Assembly (NCBI RefSeq): GCF_963678635.1
Contig: NC_087065.1
Location: forward strand, 74,907,345-74,971,344
Reading direction: 5' to 3'
DNA from: Symsagittifera roscoffensis
Lineage: Eukaryota > Xenacoelomorpha > Acoela > Convolutidae
Length of the DNA stretch: 64,000 bases
Below, one piece after another: positions 1 through 9,449 of this stretch (the stretch's first letter is position 1; each line of letters begins with the position of its first letter). Below the pieces are notes generated by a model that was not told the origin of the DNA, searched no databases, and saw only the letters and a program-made list of their open reading frames with translations. Made by a program: the position numbers and the translations under genes.

Positions 1-1545
1 AATTTGAGAAAAAAAGAATTAAGAACGTTTGCAAAAAAATTTGGCCATACTTTTTAAAAAATATATATACTGCATTTTATTTCAGATAAAGTTGTAAGCT
101 TTTTGGCTCTTAAACAAGATAGTAGATTTTCCTATTTACCAAATCAGTAACTTTTAATTTCTTAACAATTGATTGTCGGGCCACAGGTTGACAAAAGTTC
201 CAAACGAATTGAATAGACAAGGCCAGAATGTTGTGTTTTTACATGTAAATTATTTTTTTGTTTCAAAATTGAGGAAAAAATGGAATTTTTAAAATCAAAT
301 TAGGTTTGGAAGAAAAAACCTCTGTTTCAGTTGATACGTAGACAAATGTTCAACTTAATTGAAAATAAAGGTTCATTACAACCCGCACAGGAATTCCATG
401 GATAAACATAAGTCATTTTATTGTCAAATTCTATAAAAACAAAACTATAGATAAATAAATATATTTTTTTATTAACGTTTTGTTAGATTACGTTTGTTGT
501 TTATCTATTCAAACACATGCGTTTCTAAGTATTTTGTACAACTAGTTTTAAGGTAGATCAAGCGCAAATTTTTTCAAAAATTTCAAAATTGGCATTTTGA
601 CTTGTTTTCTCATTAAAAAAAAACTGAATCGCACTAGATTCGTGAGCGGAATTGTTTTGCAATTTGAATAGTTCAATGATAAAAGTAGAAATCGTCGCAA
701 ATTATTGTTCGATGCACGAAAATTGGAAAAGTTTTTAGAATAGTTTTCAAATCGATTTTTGTAAATTTCACATATGATAAAAAGTTCATTATTATAATCC
801 ATTTTTTGCCCGAAGGCAACATAAGGAATGATTAATTTGTAATATTTTTAAACCTCAAAAATGCATTATAATTGATCCACTTAATTGACTTGGATACGAG
901 ATCGACGAGAAGCATTCAAATCTGAACCCAAACTTTTTGAGAACGCAACCAGTTTCACCAAGTGAAAACATCTGGCGGTAAGTTTTCGAGCTAACAAAAT
1001 TCAAAGTTTCAGTACAAATTTAGAACAAAAAACATTTGGCGAAGACAAACAGATCAATTTGAAATTCTTTTGAATTCATCTTTTGAAAAAGTAAAAAAAG
1101 CTTGCGCCAGAAAAAAGCCAAAACTGAACCAAAATACTCAAAATCTCGAGTCGCCTGTCAAAAATGCCTGTCAAAAATTGAACAAAATATGAGAAGTTTT
1201 TTTCGCTGGTTTTCTGTCAAACGAAGGACAGATTTTTTTGTCTTGCAAAAAATGAATGGAAAACTTTGTTAAAAGTTTTGTTCCATGTTTGCAATTAATC
1301 GCGAACTATTCTTAAATTATTTTGTTTCTAATTTTCTTTTTGGAGCTCAAAAACAAAATTATTGTGTTCAGATTTTTGTCTAAATTTTTCAGCTAACTTC
1401 GAACAACTTTTTTGGTCAATTTGAGTCCAAATCTGATCATAACACAGTTTGAAACCGAATTAATTGTTGTACCGATCGAAAACGGTTTGTAGCTTCTACA
1501 AGTTGGTAAAACTGGTTTTCATTTTTCTCAATGCTTAGTTTTAAC
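1..1545. other. AT-rich non-coding DNA
   Basis: I see no convincing gene. The only open frames are short and of low complexity. The stretch around 325-420 resembles the end of the TIR repeat described at 48398-49450: both share a run around a CCATGGATAA motif next to an ATTGAAAATAAA motif. Confidence 0.5.
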
Positions 1546-1549
1546 ATTT

Positions 1550-1759
1550 TGAGATAGGGACCAGTTTAAGTTTATGTAAGTGCTATCAATTGTTTTCTTT
1601 CTGTCTGGAGATCTGCTGTCCTGACCTTGCGATCTTCAACGTCCGATCTGATCTGAAATAAAACAGTGCAGTAAGATTTCGATTTAATGCCTAACAGTTG
1701 CTACAATTCAAGTTAACAATTATTCTTTTTCTTTACATAAACATTTGCACACTTCAACA
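1550..1759 (+). repeat. 5' LTR of the 1.5-kb-region element
   Basis: This 210-bp direct repeat is matched by 4293-4502. It starts TGAGATAGGG and ends CTTCAACA. The next bases, TGGCGCAG, begin with the TGG expected of a primer-binding site. The Gag ATG straddles this LTR/PBS junction. Confidence 0.88.
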
Positions 1760-2402
1760 TGGCGCAGCCAGCAGAGAAAAAAGGAGGAGGAAAAAATCCA
1801 CTGAACATTCAGTCATTTTGGGACGCACGAACACCAGAACCCCCAATTTACTGGGAGGAATGGATTGTAAAATTTCACTGGGGAATGATCGCAAAATATG
1901 ATATTGATCTCGATGATTTTTATTTTGCACGTACTTTAAACGCAGCGGCTATTGCAGCGTTGCCAGATGACGTAAATGGGAAGAATCGTACCGAGTCGGA
2001 AAAGAAGCTAAAGTCTAACCTTTATCTCTGTATTGGAGATGAGGCGCAGAGATTTTTCAACGCACGAAAGCCGGGGGTGAAAATAAAACGGAAAATTACC
2101 CACGGGTACTTGACGAAATGGAAAATGGGTTTCAACGTGAGCGGAATGTAACCCATGAGCGGGGACTCTTCTATGGAAGAAAGAAGAGGGAGAACGAAAC
2201 CTTCGAGGAATTCCACGCGGAATTGAGCGCCCTAGCGGATAGTTGCGATTTTGCTAATGCAGGGGAAAACGTTCGGGATATTTTTATTATGAACATGCGA
2301 CAATCGGACTGTCAACGAGAATTATCTAGATCAACAAAGCTACCCGAGGAAGTTTACAGGATCGCATTATCTTACGAACGTGGGGAGCGTGCATATAAAT
2401 AA
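1759..2402 (+). pseudogene. Gag (capsid region), frameshifted
   Basis: The first frame starts at ATG 1759 and runs to 2151. It has a Trp-rich capsid-like start (FWDAR, YWEEWIVKFHW). The coding sense continues in another frame from about 2118 to the TAA at 2400, with segments such as ETFEEFHAELSALADSC and a final ALSYERGERAYK. A related Gag at 56244-56946 has the same order of motifs (NNWIDQFHLAIIAKE, then YEQFWGALSDLARSC). This shows that the two frames belong to one gene split by a single indel near 2117. Known Ty3/gypsy capsids form the intracellular particle. The function is lost here. Confidence 0.75.
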
Positions 2403-3184
2403 TACACGGGAAAACCGGCTTCATCAGCGCCGTCGATATCTATTAAACAAGAACCAGTTAATAACATAAGGAGGGGACAAGGATTTTTCCGAGGTCGAGG
2501 TCGCGGGGGACGTGGAGGATACTCCCAAGGATCAAGTAGTGGGGGGAGCGAAAATAACCGTAGATGCTATAATTGTGACGCACCGAATTTTACTCTTGAT
2601 CATATTGCCAACTGCCCTGCGAAAGGAGCCACATGTAACTCGTGCCGAAAACTGGGACATTTTGAACGAACATGTAGAGGAATCCGAAGGGGTACTAACC
2701 AATGGAGAGGACGAGGACGAGTTGGTTTAGTCCGAGACGAAAACGAGCATGATCAAAGCATGCAGAGTGTGAGTGAGGGAGCAGAAGATCCAGTGGCATG
2801 GGTGAATCAGCAGGGAAGAGGGGATAATGATTCAGTCACATCGGGATCCGACGACTACATGGTGATGTCAATCAAGAAGAAGAGAAATGTGACCGAACTG
2901 AAGATCCATGGGGCCAGAGTCCAGATTGAGGTGTCGGGGAAGAAAATGTGGTTGTGGATAGATAGCGGATCCCCAGTAACATATTCAGCATGACGGATCT
3001 GAAAACAACATTAGGTAAAGCGAATATTCAACTAAAACCTTCAAAAGATGAATTTTTGGACTACAAAAACAACCGAATAAACATACTGGGAAAAGTAGCG
3101 GTGACAATGTCTTTGAATGGGTGGGCAGCTCCAGCACACCCGCGCGCTCAGCGCATTACGTTTTGTGCCACATTCCAAAACTAA
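2403..3184 (+). pseudogene. Nucleocapsid zinc knuckles and aspartic protease remnant
   Basis: The frame is the same as the second Gag segment, after an in-frame TAA. It encodes an RGG-box stretch (RGRGRGGRGG, about 2489-2520) and then two Cys/His knuckles at 2565-2690. The second is a clean C-X2-C-X4-H-X4-C (CNSCRKLGHFERTC). An acidic linker follows, then the protease active site WIDSGSPVT near 2950-2985, where the frame stops at TGA 2991. The protease tail continues in a different frame (2990-3184), so there is a second indel. In a working element the knuckles bind RNA and the protease cleaves Gag-Pol. Confidence 0.75.
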
Positions 3185-4136
3185 GCTAACGCCCTTTGAG
3201 GTATATCATGGAAGAGAAGCAAATACGGCGCTTCGAAACTTAACGAAAAAACCATCCTTGAAAAACCTAAATTGGGACAATGTTGTTAACCAGAAGCTAT
3301 CTTGTTTAGACAAGGCGAGCAATCTCCCGGAGGTGGAGCTGACCCTAGATTGGGAGAAGAGGAGCGACCTAGTATACGCACCAGAGCAGAGAAAAACCCC
3401 AAGGATTTTGGACGATTTGGAGATAAATGAAACTGACCCAAAGGTCACGGAGGTAGCGGATAGAGTACCAAAGCCACCAGGATGGCTAAAGCGGAAAAAG
3501 ACTAGCACCACAACAGTCTACCAAAAGACAGGGAAAACAGACCCAAAGGATCCAAGAAGGTATAAACGTTTACCATTGAAAATTGAAAAATTAACTGATC
3601 ATACGGTGCAAAAGGAAAAAGGGTCGTTATTGAGGCGAAGTGGTGTTTCTTTTAGATCGGCGGCTGAAGAAGGCCAAATCACAGATATGAACGACGCGTG
3701 CGCCCCGGGTCCTAGCAAGTACCTAAAGAGCACCCCGGGTCCAAGTAGGCCTTCAAAGAGCACCCCGGGTCCAAGTGAGCCCGCAAAGAGTACCCCGGGT
3801 CCTATTGAACCCACGAAATTTAAAAGAAAGGCTGATAAGGAACAAATCGCGAAGGGAAAGGCGAAAAAATCAGTGAAACAGCGAATAGTGGAATATAGCT
3901 AGGACGAGAGCGAGGAGGATGAAGACAGCGATTGGACAGTGGAAGCGGACGAGGCGGCAAAGACTGCGGCTAGCGGGGGAGTAATTGAACCGTCGGAAAC
4001 AGATAAGGAGCGAACGCCGAAAACCGTCGGTGGAAATCGACAACAAGGCGCGGCGGGGACAAGAAAATCAACGCGACAGCGACGAGGCGTTGACAAAATG
4101 GGGGGTATCATGATTCATCGCATACAAGACAAGTAA
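3117..4136 (+). pseudogene. Integrase C-terminal fragment plus charged tail
   Basis: The frame opens just after the internal deletion. It reads the segment typical of the end of a gypsy integrase core (SKTKLTPFEVYHGREANTAL at 3177-3236). A long hydrophilic tail follows, including tandem STPGPS repeats and a Lys-rich stretch. A TAG at 3900 interrupts the frame. The same frame then continues with an acidic run and a basic end up to TAA 4134-4136. The DDE catalytic residues and the HHCC finger are absent. The + strand direction agrees with Gag. Confidence 0.65.
3708..3815 (+). repeat. 30-bp coding minisatellite (STPGPS units)
   Basis: About four units of roughly 30 bp, each with CACCCCGGGTCC or a close variant, encode repeats of the type STPGPS-x-P-x-K in the element's tail protein. 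Confidence 0.8.
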
Positions 4137-4292
4137 CATGACATAGAGCGAAGAAAACCTTAAAGAGAGGTTTGGCAAGTCTGCCTGAAAACTCAAGTTA
4201 AACTGAAACTGTTTGTAACATGAAACTAAAACAATAGAAAATACGAGTTGATAAATTTTATACAAGTTAAAATTTATTTGTGGTTGCCCGAA

Positions 4293-4502
4293 TGAGATAG
4301 GGACCAGTTTAAGTTTATGTAAGTGCTATCAATTGTTTTCTTTCTGTCTGGAGACCTGCTGTCCTGACCTTGCGATCTTTAACGTCCGATCTGATCTGAA
4401 ATAAAATAGTGCAGTAAGATTTCGATTTAATGCCTAACAGTTGCTACAATTCAAGTTAACAACTATTCGTTTTCTTTACAGAAACATTTGCATACTTCAA
4501 CA
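4293..4502 (+). repeat. 3' LTR of the 1.5-kb-region element
   Basis: This is the 210-bp partner of 1550-1759, starting TGAGATAGGG and ending ACTTCAACA. It differs by about seven substitutions and is followed by the target duplication ATTT. No clear polypurine tract precedes it. Confidence 0.88.
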
Positions 4503-4506
4503 ATTT

Positions 4507-5055
4507 GAAGATTCTGACTTTCAAAAAGCTATGAAAACAAAACTTGAAAAAATTGGGAGAGCGTTTTACTTCAGAGCTTTTTGGCCCAAGCATAAATTAA
4601 AACTTGCTTTCGAAAGTTCCTTGTTCGAAATTGAAAAAAGTATAATTTTTTCAATACCAAAGAGATACAGCCAAAATTTAAGAAATGAAGAACTAGGATA
4701 TTGAAGTTTACCGCTGAAAAAGTTCGTATTTAAAAAGAACATCATCTTTGAAGCTTTATTTGATTTGCCAAATTTGTGTCGAATTTGTGTCGGTGACAAA
4801 AATGTTGACTCTTTTCTCGCAAAAGTTAAATTACAGTTTCCAAAAAAACTGGATAAGCAAGTTTTGGTCATTTTTGGCTGTTAGTATCAAATAATTCGTT
4901 CAAAAAACAGAACAAGCACATTTTTCGCCTGACTAAATCACGACTATCAATTCGGCAGCTAAACTGCACGGTTTTTAACTACAATCAAGATATCTTCTAT
5001 ATCTGTATTTTAAACTGAACTCAAAAGATCAGAAAATTTTATTGATGTTTTCTAG
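4507..5055. other. Non-coding, probably intron of the GPCR-like gene
   Basis: This is AT-rich sequence without a supportable ORF. It ends in a pyrimidine-rich acceptor (TTTTCTAG) directly before the exon at 5056. Confidence 0.45.
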
Positions 5056-5266
5056 GCGTGAACGTGTGGGTTTGCTCGGATTACAATAACAAGAATAATG
5101 AAGACTTCGCGAAGAAACTCACAACGTTCAGTCACGTGAATGCTCATTCTACCATGGCATGGTTTGCAGTTATGTTGCTCATATATACAATTGTGTTCTG
5201 GAAACTGGAGAATTATGTCAAGGAACAAAAGAGGATGCAGAGGAGAGAGATAGCCCCACCCACTCA
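5056..5266 (+). CDS. Exon of a putative rhodopsin-type GPCR (TM5-like, ICL3 start)
   Basis: The exon lies between an acceptor TTTTCTAG and a donor CA|GTTTGT. It has 211 nt, with 2 nt left over at each end. It encodes a polar loop, then one hydrophobic helix (TMAWFAVMLLIYTIVFWKLE) and a basic stretch (KEQKRMQRRE), as expected of TM5 running into intracellular loop 3. The trailing CA joins the first base of the exon at 8555 to make a His codon and stays in frame. I infer a class A receptor from this exon together with the TM6- and TM7-like exons downstream. Exons for TM1-TM4 are not in the window. Any other small membrane protein with the same exon phases would be an alternative. The host exon is much more GC-rich than its flanks. 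Confidence 0.5.
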
Positions 5267-5594
5267 GTTTGTTGTACTATTTGTACCTTTTATCGAATAT
5301 GTAACCCCCCACCCTCCCCTCCCCTCCCCCCGCCCAGCATTCAAAGTTCAATTTGTTTCGACCGTCTTGAACTCAGTCACCTAAGTTTCGACCATTTTGA
5401 CCATGTTTGGTTTAGGAGAAGCATTTCGATTGTTTGATATCACTGAAAAATTTTTAACCCTGTTCGACCGAGAAAAAAAGTTTCAACTGTGTTCGACGCA
5501 GTTTAGTTTATCAAAAGACAATTTTATTGCGGGAAAATTTCGAGCCTTGAGATCGGTCTACGGCTCTATCTCATTGAGTGGTTCAGATTAAGTA

Positions 5595-6255
5595 CAGTGC
5601 TGATTTAAATTATCCGGACAAAACGAACAAAACTTGAATTTTCAAAGAATTAATATGGTGCCATTTTTTCTCCGAAATTCTCAACAAAAATTTTACCCCA
5701 AAAATGGGTCGTTTTGGCTTTTTTCATTTAATCAAAAATTACGCTGAAACTACTTTGTTAATTTATATGAAAATTATATCACAGGAAGCCTCTTACGCAG
5801 TTCAACATAGTTTAAAAAGGGTTAAATCTCCAAAAACCAGTATAAATGAAAAAAATTTCACTTGATAGTCAATAAATGTGATTTTTACTATATAAAACCC
5901 AGAATCTCTGTTAAAAAATAAATTTTAAACAATTTGCGCGATTTTTTGGAAATTTAACCCTTCATAAACTTTGTTGAACTGCGTAAGAAGCTTCCTGTGA
6001 TGTAATTTTCATATCAATTAACAAAGTAGTTTCAGCGTAATTCTTGATTAACTGAAAAAAGCCAAAATGACCCATTTTTGGGATAAAATTTTTGTTAAGA
6101 ATTTCGGAGAAAAAATGGCACCATATTAATTCTGGTGAAAGTCTAAGCCTTTTTTGTCCTTTTCACTTTTTGTCTAATCTTAACCCAATTTAAAAAAAAC
6201 GCGTTTGAAAATTCAAGTTTTGTTCGTTTCGTCCGGATAATTTAAACCAGCACTG
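5595..6255. mobile_element. Foldback MITE with TA target duplication (Tc1/mariner-like)
   Basis: The ends are inverted copies starting CAGTGCTGATTTAAATTATC and its complement. They are flanked by TA at 5593-5594 and 6256-6257. The two arms match each other over most of their roughly 300-bp length, the right arm carrying about 65 extra bases, so the whole element can form one long hairpin. There is no transposase ORF. A second, larger copy lies at 48356-50095. Confidence 0.82.
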
Positions 6256-6397
6256 TACACCGCCTGTTTATTGCACCATCTAATTTTGGCTGGACAGTTT
6301 CGTGCAATTACTTTTGTGTAATACTGGTCTCAATGCTACTCTTATTTCTTTGTCTCATTAGAATTATAGGATAACTGATAGAAAGATATTAATTGAT

Positions 6398-8050
6398 TGT
6401 TGTTCCGACTTTCGAATATAGTCAGGGAAAATTCACACTCAGGGTAATTTTCTCATAGTATTCTCATAGTCAGGGTAATTTTTTTCTCCAGAAAAGTTTT
6501 GAAGGAGCTTATTTATAATATAACATTCAAAAAAATTTGTCTTCAGGTTAAATTTGAAAAAAAAAATCATTTATGGTCATTTTTCATAAAGATTTGGGTA
6601 TTTAAAGACTGCCATTTTTCGATTAAAAAAACGCGCGATATAGTTCATTCTATCAACGCGTAAACGGAAATTTCAACAATCTTAGAAATCTTTTTAAGTT
6701 GAATTGAGGTTTTCTACTTGGTTTATTTGATACTTTGGTATGAGCAAAACACAAAACTTTATGCATTAATGCGTGGTGAAATTATTTTCAACCAAAAAAT
6801 TTCAAACTGCTTTCTTTTTTTTCAAACTTTTTTCCAAAAAAATACCAACTGCTTTCTTTTTTTCAAACTTTTTTTCGAACCTTTTTGTCAAATGCAAAAA
6901 CTACAGCATATACTTTATTTTCGCCTTGATACAAAAAATTTTAGTAGAAAAAATTTCAAACAGTTTGCAGTAAAGTTTGCCGAGGAAAATAATTGTGACC
7001 TTAATCGACCAAAGAATTTTTTTATCAAAAAAACACATTCAACTATGGAAAAATTAAAGGTTTCGATCATCCGAAATTTGGGATCTTTAACAATTCCTCC
7101 ACCCCCCCCCCTATTACAAAAATGGGGGAAATTGTTAATTAGGTACCATAGGGGGGAAAATTGTTAAGTAGATCCGAAATTTGACCTAGAAACAAAATGG
7201 CAGTATGAAATCACTTCGAGCTTGTGCGATCAACGCATGCTACATTTTTCTATCGAAATGACCCAAAAAAGCTACGTTTCCACAGAATAAGTCTGCAGAA
7301 GCTTAAAGTTTATTTAACTTCCGCAAATATAAAACTGAACAACTCTGTTGTTCTTGTAAAGTTTCCAAAACATGAAAACACTTGCTTTGACAGTATTTGA
7401 ATTTTTTTTGTGTCTGAAAAATCAAAACTTGTTGCATTTAACCCTAATTATTGTTACAAAATGAAAATTGTATGGTGTTTTGTTGGTTAAATGTTGCTTC
7501 TTTGACCTTCGTCTAAGATCTCTGCGTTAGATAAAAACAACGGAATATTTGTGCTTGGAGTGGGTTTATTTTCTTCAGACAAACTTCGACTTTTTAACTA
7601 GCAATTTTTGACGTTTTTTATGCATATCATTAAAAGGTATTGCTGTCCTGAGCTTAAATTGGAAAGAATATTTCACTTGAGATAATTTTTTGTTAAATTA
7701 TGGGGGTTTGAAGATTGCCATTTTGGCCAATTAGGGACAATTAACGCGCGATGTATTTCGCGCTATTAACGCGTAAGCGAAGATTCAATACGTCTTAGAA
7801 ATCGTTCAAAGTTGTTCAACGAAGCTTATTTGCCATAATTGATTTGTTGGAGCGAAATTTATCAATTTGAATTTTATATGGCGTGTGGGGGTAGGGATGT
7901 TTTCACAAAAAATCTCAAACTTAACAAAAAAAATTTTTTATCTTCATTTTTGCATTTATTTTTTTCATGTTATTAAATCTCAATGGACCTTAAAATCAGT
8001 GGGAACATTCAAGGCTTCGCCCTGATCTACGAGCAGTCGTGTTCTTTTTT
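6398..8050. repeat. Composite of a dispersed repeat family
   Basis: It begins near a GTTCCGACTTTCGAA motif. It contains two copies of a GC-rich near-palindromic core (ACGCGCGAT ... CGCGTAA, at about 6631 and 7742). It ends with GGCTTCGCCCTGAT and ACGAGCAGTCGTG. The same order of motifs recurs at 46168-46645, and parts recur at 12734-12850, 23512-23810 and 50330-50672. No coding potential is seen; the 149-codon frame at 6718 is low complexity. Confidence 0.6.
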
Positions 8051-8554
8051 AAAGTTGTTTTGACCCTACTTGATTAAATTTTGATTTTTGTTCGACTTAG
8101 TCTCGATTCTGCGTTTGACATTGTGTTCGACTATTTTTTAACATGTCAATGAGCTGTACTATTGTTTTTTTGCTATACCTTCCAATCCCTGAGGAAACTT
8201 GAAATAAAAAAAATATTAACTGTTGATAAATTTTACTAATGAACTTGAGGTTGATATCTAGATCTTTGACTCAACTTGAAATTATCGAGAAAACAAATCA
8301 CAATTTTCATCAGTTTACCCTCCCACACGCTAATATACACTACAAAGGGAGGTATTCACCGTCTCGTATTCTTATAAATCGACCAAATGACTTGCTTCAA
8401 CTTAATTTGAAACGAATTCATCTGTCGCCTTACGCGTGTTATATGAACGCAAAATATCGTGGGTTAATTAACCCAAATTGACCTAACTAGCAGTTTTCAA
8501 TCACCTCTAATCTAATTTTGGGGAGCCCGCGCTAATTGTTTGTTGATTTTACAG

Positions 8555-8729
8555 CATGGAGAGAAACAGATTTCTGAGGGACAAAGACATCAACCCCTCC
8601 CAGCAAAGTCTGCAGGTGGAACAGCTGGTGCGCAATCAGCAGAAGGAAAAGGCCATCCTAAAAGGCTATGCCATTCGGGTCACGTTCGCATTCGTACCCC
8701 AAGCACTGCGATACATCCTCGCATTGATG
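8555..8729 (+). CDS. Putative GPCR exon, copy 1 (ICL3 and TM6-like)
   Basis: The acceptor TTGATTTTACAG precedes the exon. The donor is ATG|GTCAAC. The length is 175 nt, entered with one base and left in phase 0. It encodes a charged loop (MERNRFLRDKDINPSQQ...) and then KAILKGYAIRVTFAFVPQAL, a basic-to-hydrophobic transition typical of TM6. In the frame used, the differences from copy 2 at the start codon region (AGA/CGC) and at CGG/CGT are synonymous, which supports this frame over the overlapping one. If the donor is not used, the frame stops at TAA 12 nt later (8739-8741). Confidence 0.55.
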
Positions 8730-9096
8730 GTCAACACATAAGAGCTGTGAAATACAATAATAAGAAAATCAATTTTGCTTTAAGCGATTTAATTTATCAA
8801 AAATAGGACTTTAAAAGTGACCAAATTGAGTCGGTAATTTATAACTGGCTGAGCGTTTTTCTTCATTTTACAAAAATTTTTATTACCAAAGAATTGCTTT
8901 TCTGACTCGTTAGATATTTATTTCTAGAAGCAGACTCAAAATTTATTCGGATTATCATTCTTGGTTAAAATTTTGGCAGGATTGTTTCGAATCAAACAAA
9001 ATTTTTTTAGTTGAGGCAATGGAAACATTTTTTTAGTGAATGAAACAGAAAAAGTCTTTTTTTGAGTTCATCAGATTTTACTTCACAGCTCATTAG

Positions 9097-9414
9097 GTCA
9101 TGATATCTAAGAATGGGCCGCAGTCACTACTAGTCGGTCATACAATACCCGCCCTGCTTTTTAAGCAGTTTGTTCTCCTGGCTGTAATTGGAGCCGCTTG
9201 CTTCAGCTCTTTCATACACTGTTTCTCCCAGACAAAGCTGAAAGACGCGGCCAAGAAACTGCTCACGAAGCAACAACGTCCGAATCAAAACGACAACGGG
9301 GTCATGATGGTGCGCCGCGACAGGCCCAATAGGCTTCGGGTGGCGACATCGACCCCACGGCTTACACCATTGTCGCCATCGCCGTCGCCGAACCTTCTGG
9401 CCAATGAAAAGTGA
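9097..9414 (+). CDS. Putative GPCR last exon, copy 1 (TM7-like and cytoplasmic tail)
   Basis: The acceptor TTCACAGCTCATTAG precedes GTC at phase 0, matching the donor at 8729. It encodes a short loop and a hydrophobic helix (LLFKQFVLLAVIGAACFSSF). An amphipathic segment FIHCFSQTKLKDAAKKLL follows, which resembles the end of TM7 and helix 8 of class A receptors. A basic then Pro/Ser-rich tail runs to the stop at 9412. The usual NPxxY is not recognisable, so this would be a divergent receptor. The neighbouring upstream acceptor at ...CACAG is excluded because a TAG or TGA follows in every useful frame. Confidence 0.55.
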   Translation, partial: VMISKNGPQSLLVGHTIPALLFKQFVLLAVIGAACFSSFIHCFSQTKLKDAAKKLLTKQQRPNQNDNGVMMVRRDRPNRLRVATSTPRLTPLSPSPSPNLLANEK

Positions 9415-9449
9415 CACCATCCAGCTACTCGGAATGCGCAATTTTTGTG

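Larger units (their letters stand above)
1550..4502 (+). mobile_element. Internally deleted Ty3/gypsy-type LTR retrotransposon
   Basis: Two 210-bp direct repeats beginning TG and ending CA (1550-1759 and 4293-4502) bracket a 2.5-kb interior. The interior holds Gag, zinc knuckles, a protease motif and only the C-terminal end of an integrase. A 4-bp target duplication, ATTT, lies at 1546-1549 and 4503-4506. The whole RT, RNase H and integrase core are missing, with a junction near 3117-3140. The LTRs differ at about seven positions, and the frames are broken by an indel near 2117, a TAA at 2400, a TGA at 2991 and a TAG at 3900. It is therefore an old, non-autonomous copy. It lies upstream of the GPCR-like exons and in the same direction. 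Confidence 0.88.

Noticed and set aside
6718-7167. 149-codon + strand frame
   Set aside because: Phe/Lys low-complexity sequence in a repeat, without conservation in the matching duplicated unit.
8540-8806. 88-codon frame overlapping the TM6-like exon
   Set aside because: Changes between the two duplicate copies are non-synonymous in this frame but synonymous in the overlapping one.
9130-9441. 103-codon - strand frame opposite the last GPCR-like exon
   Set aside because: Complement of a GC-rich exon; the + strand frame explains the conservation and splice sites.
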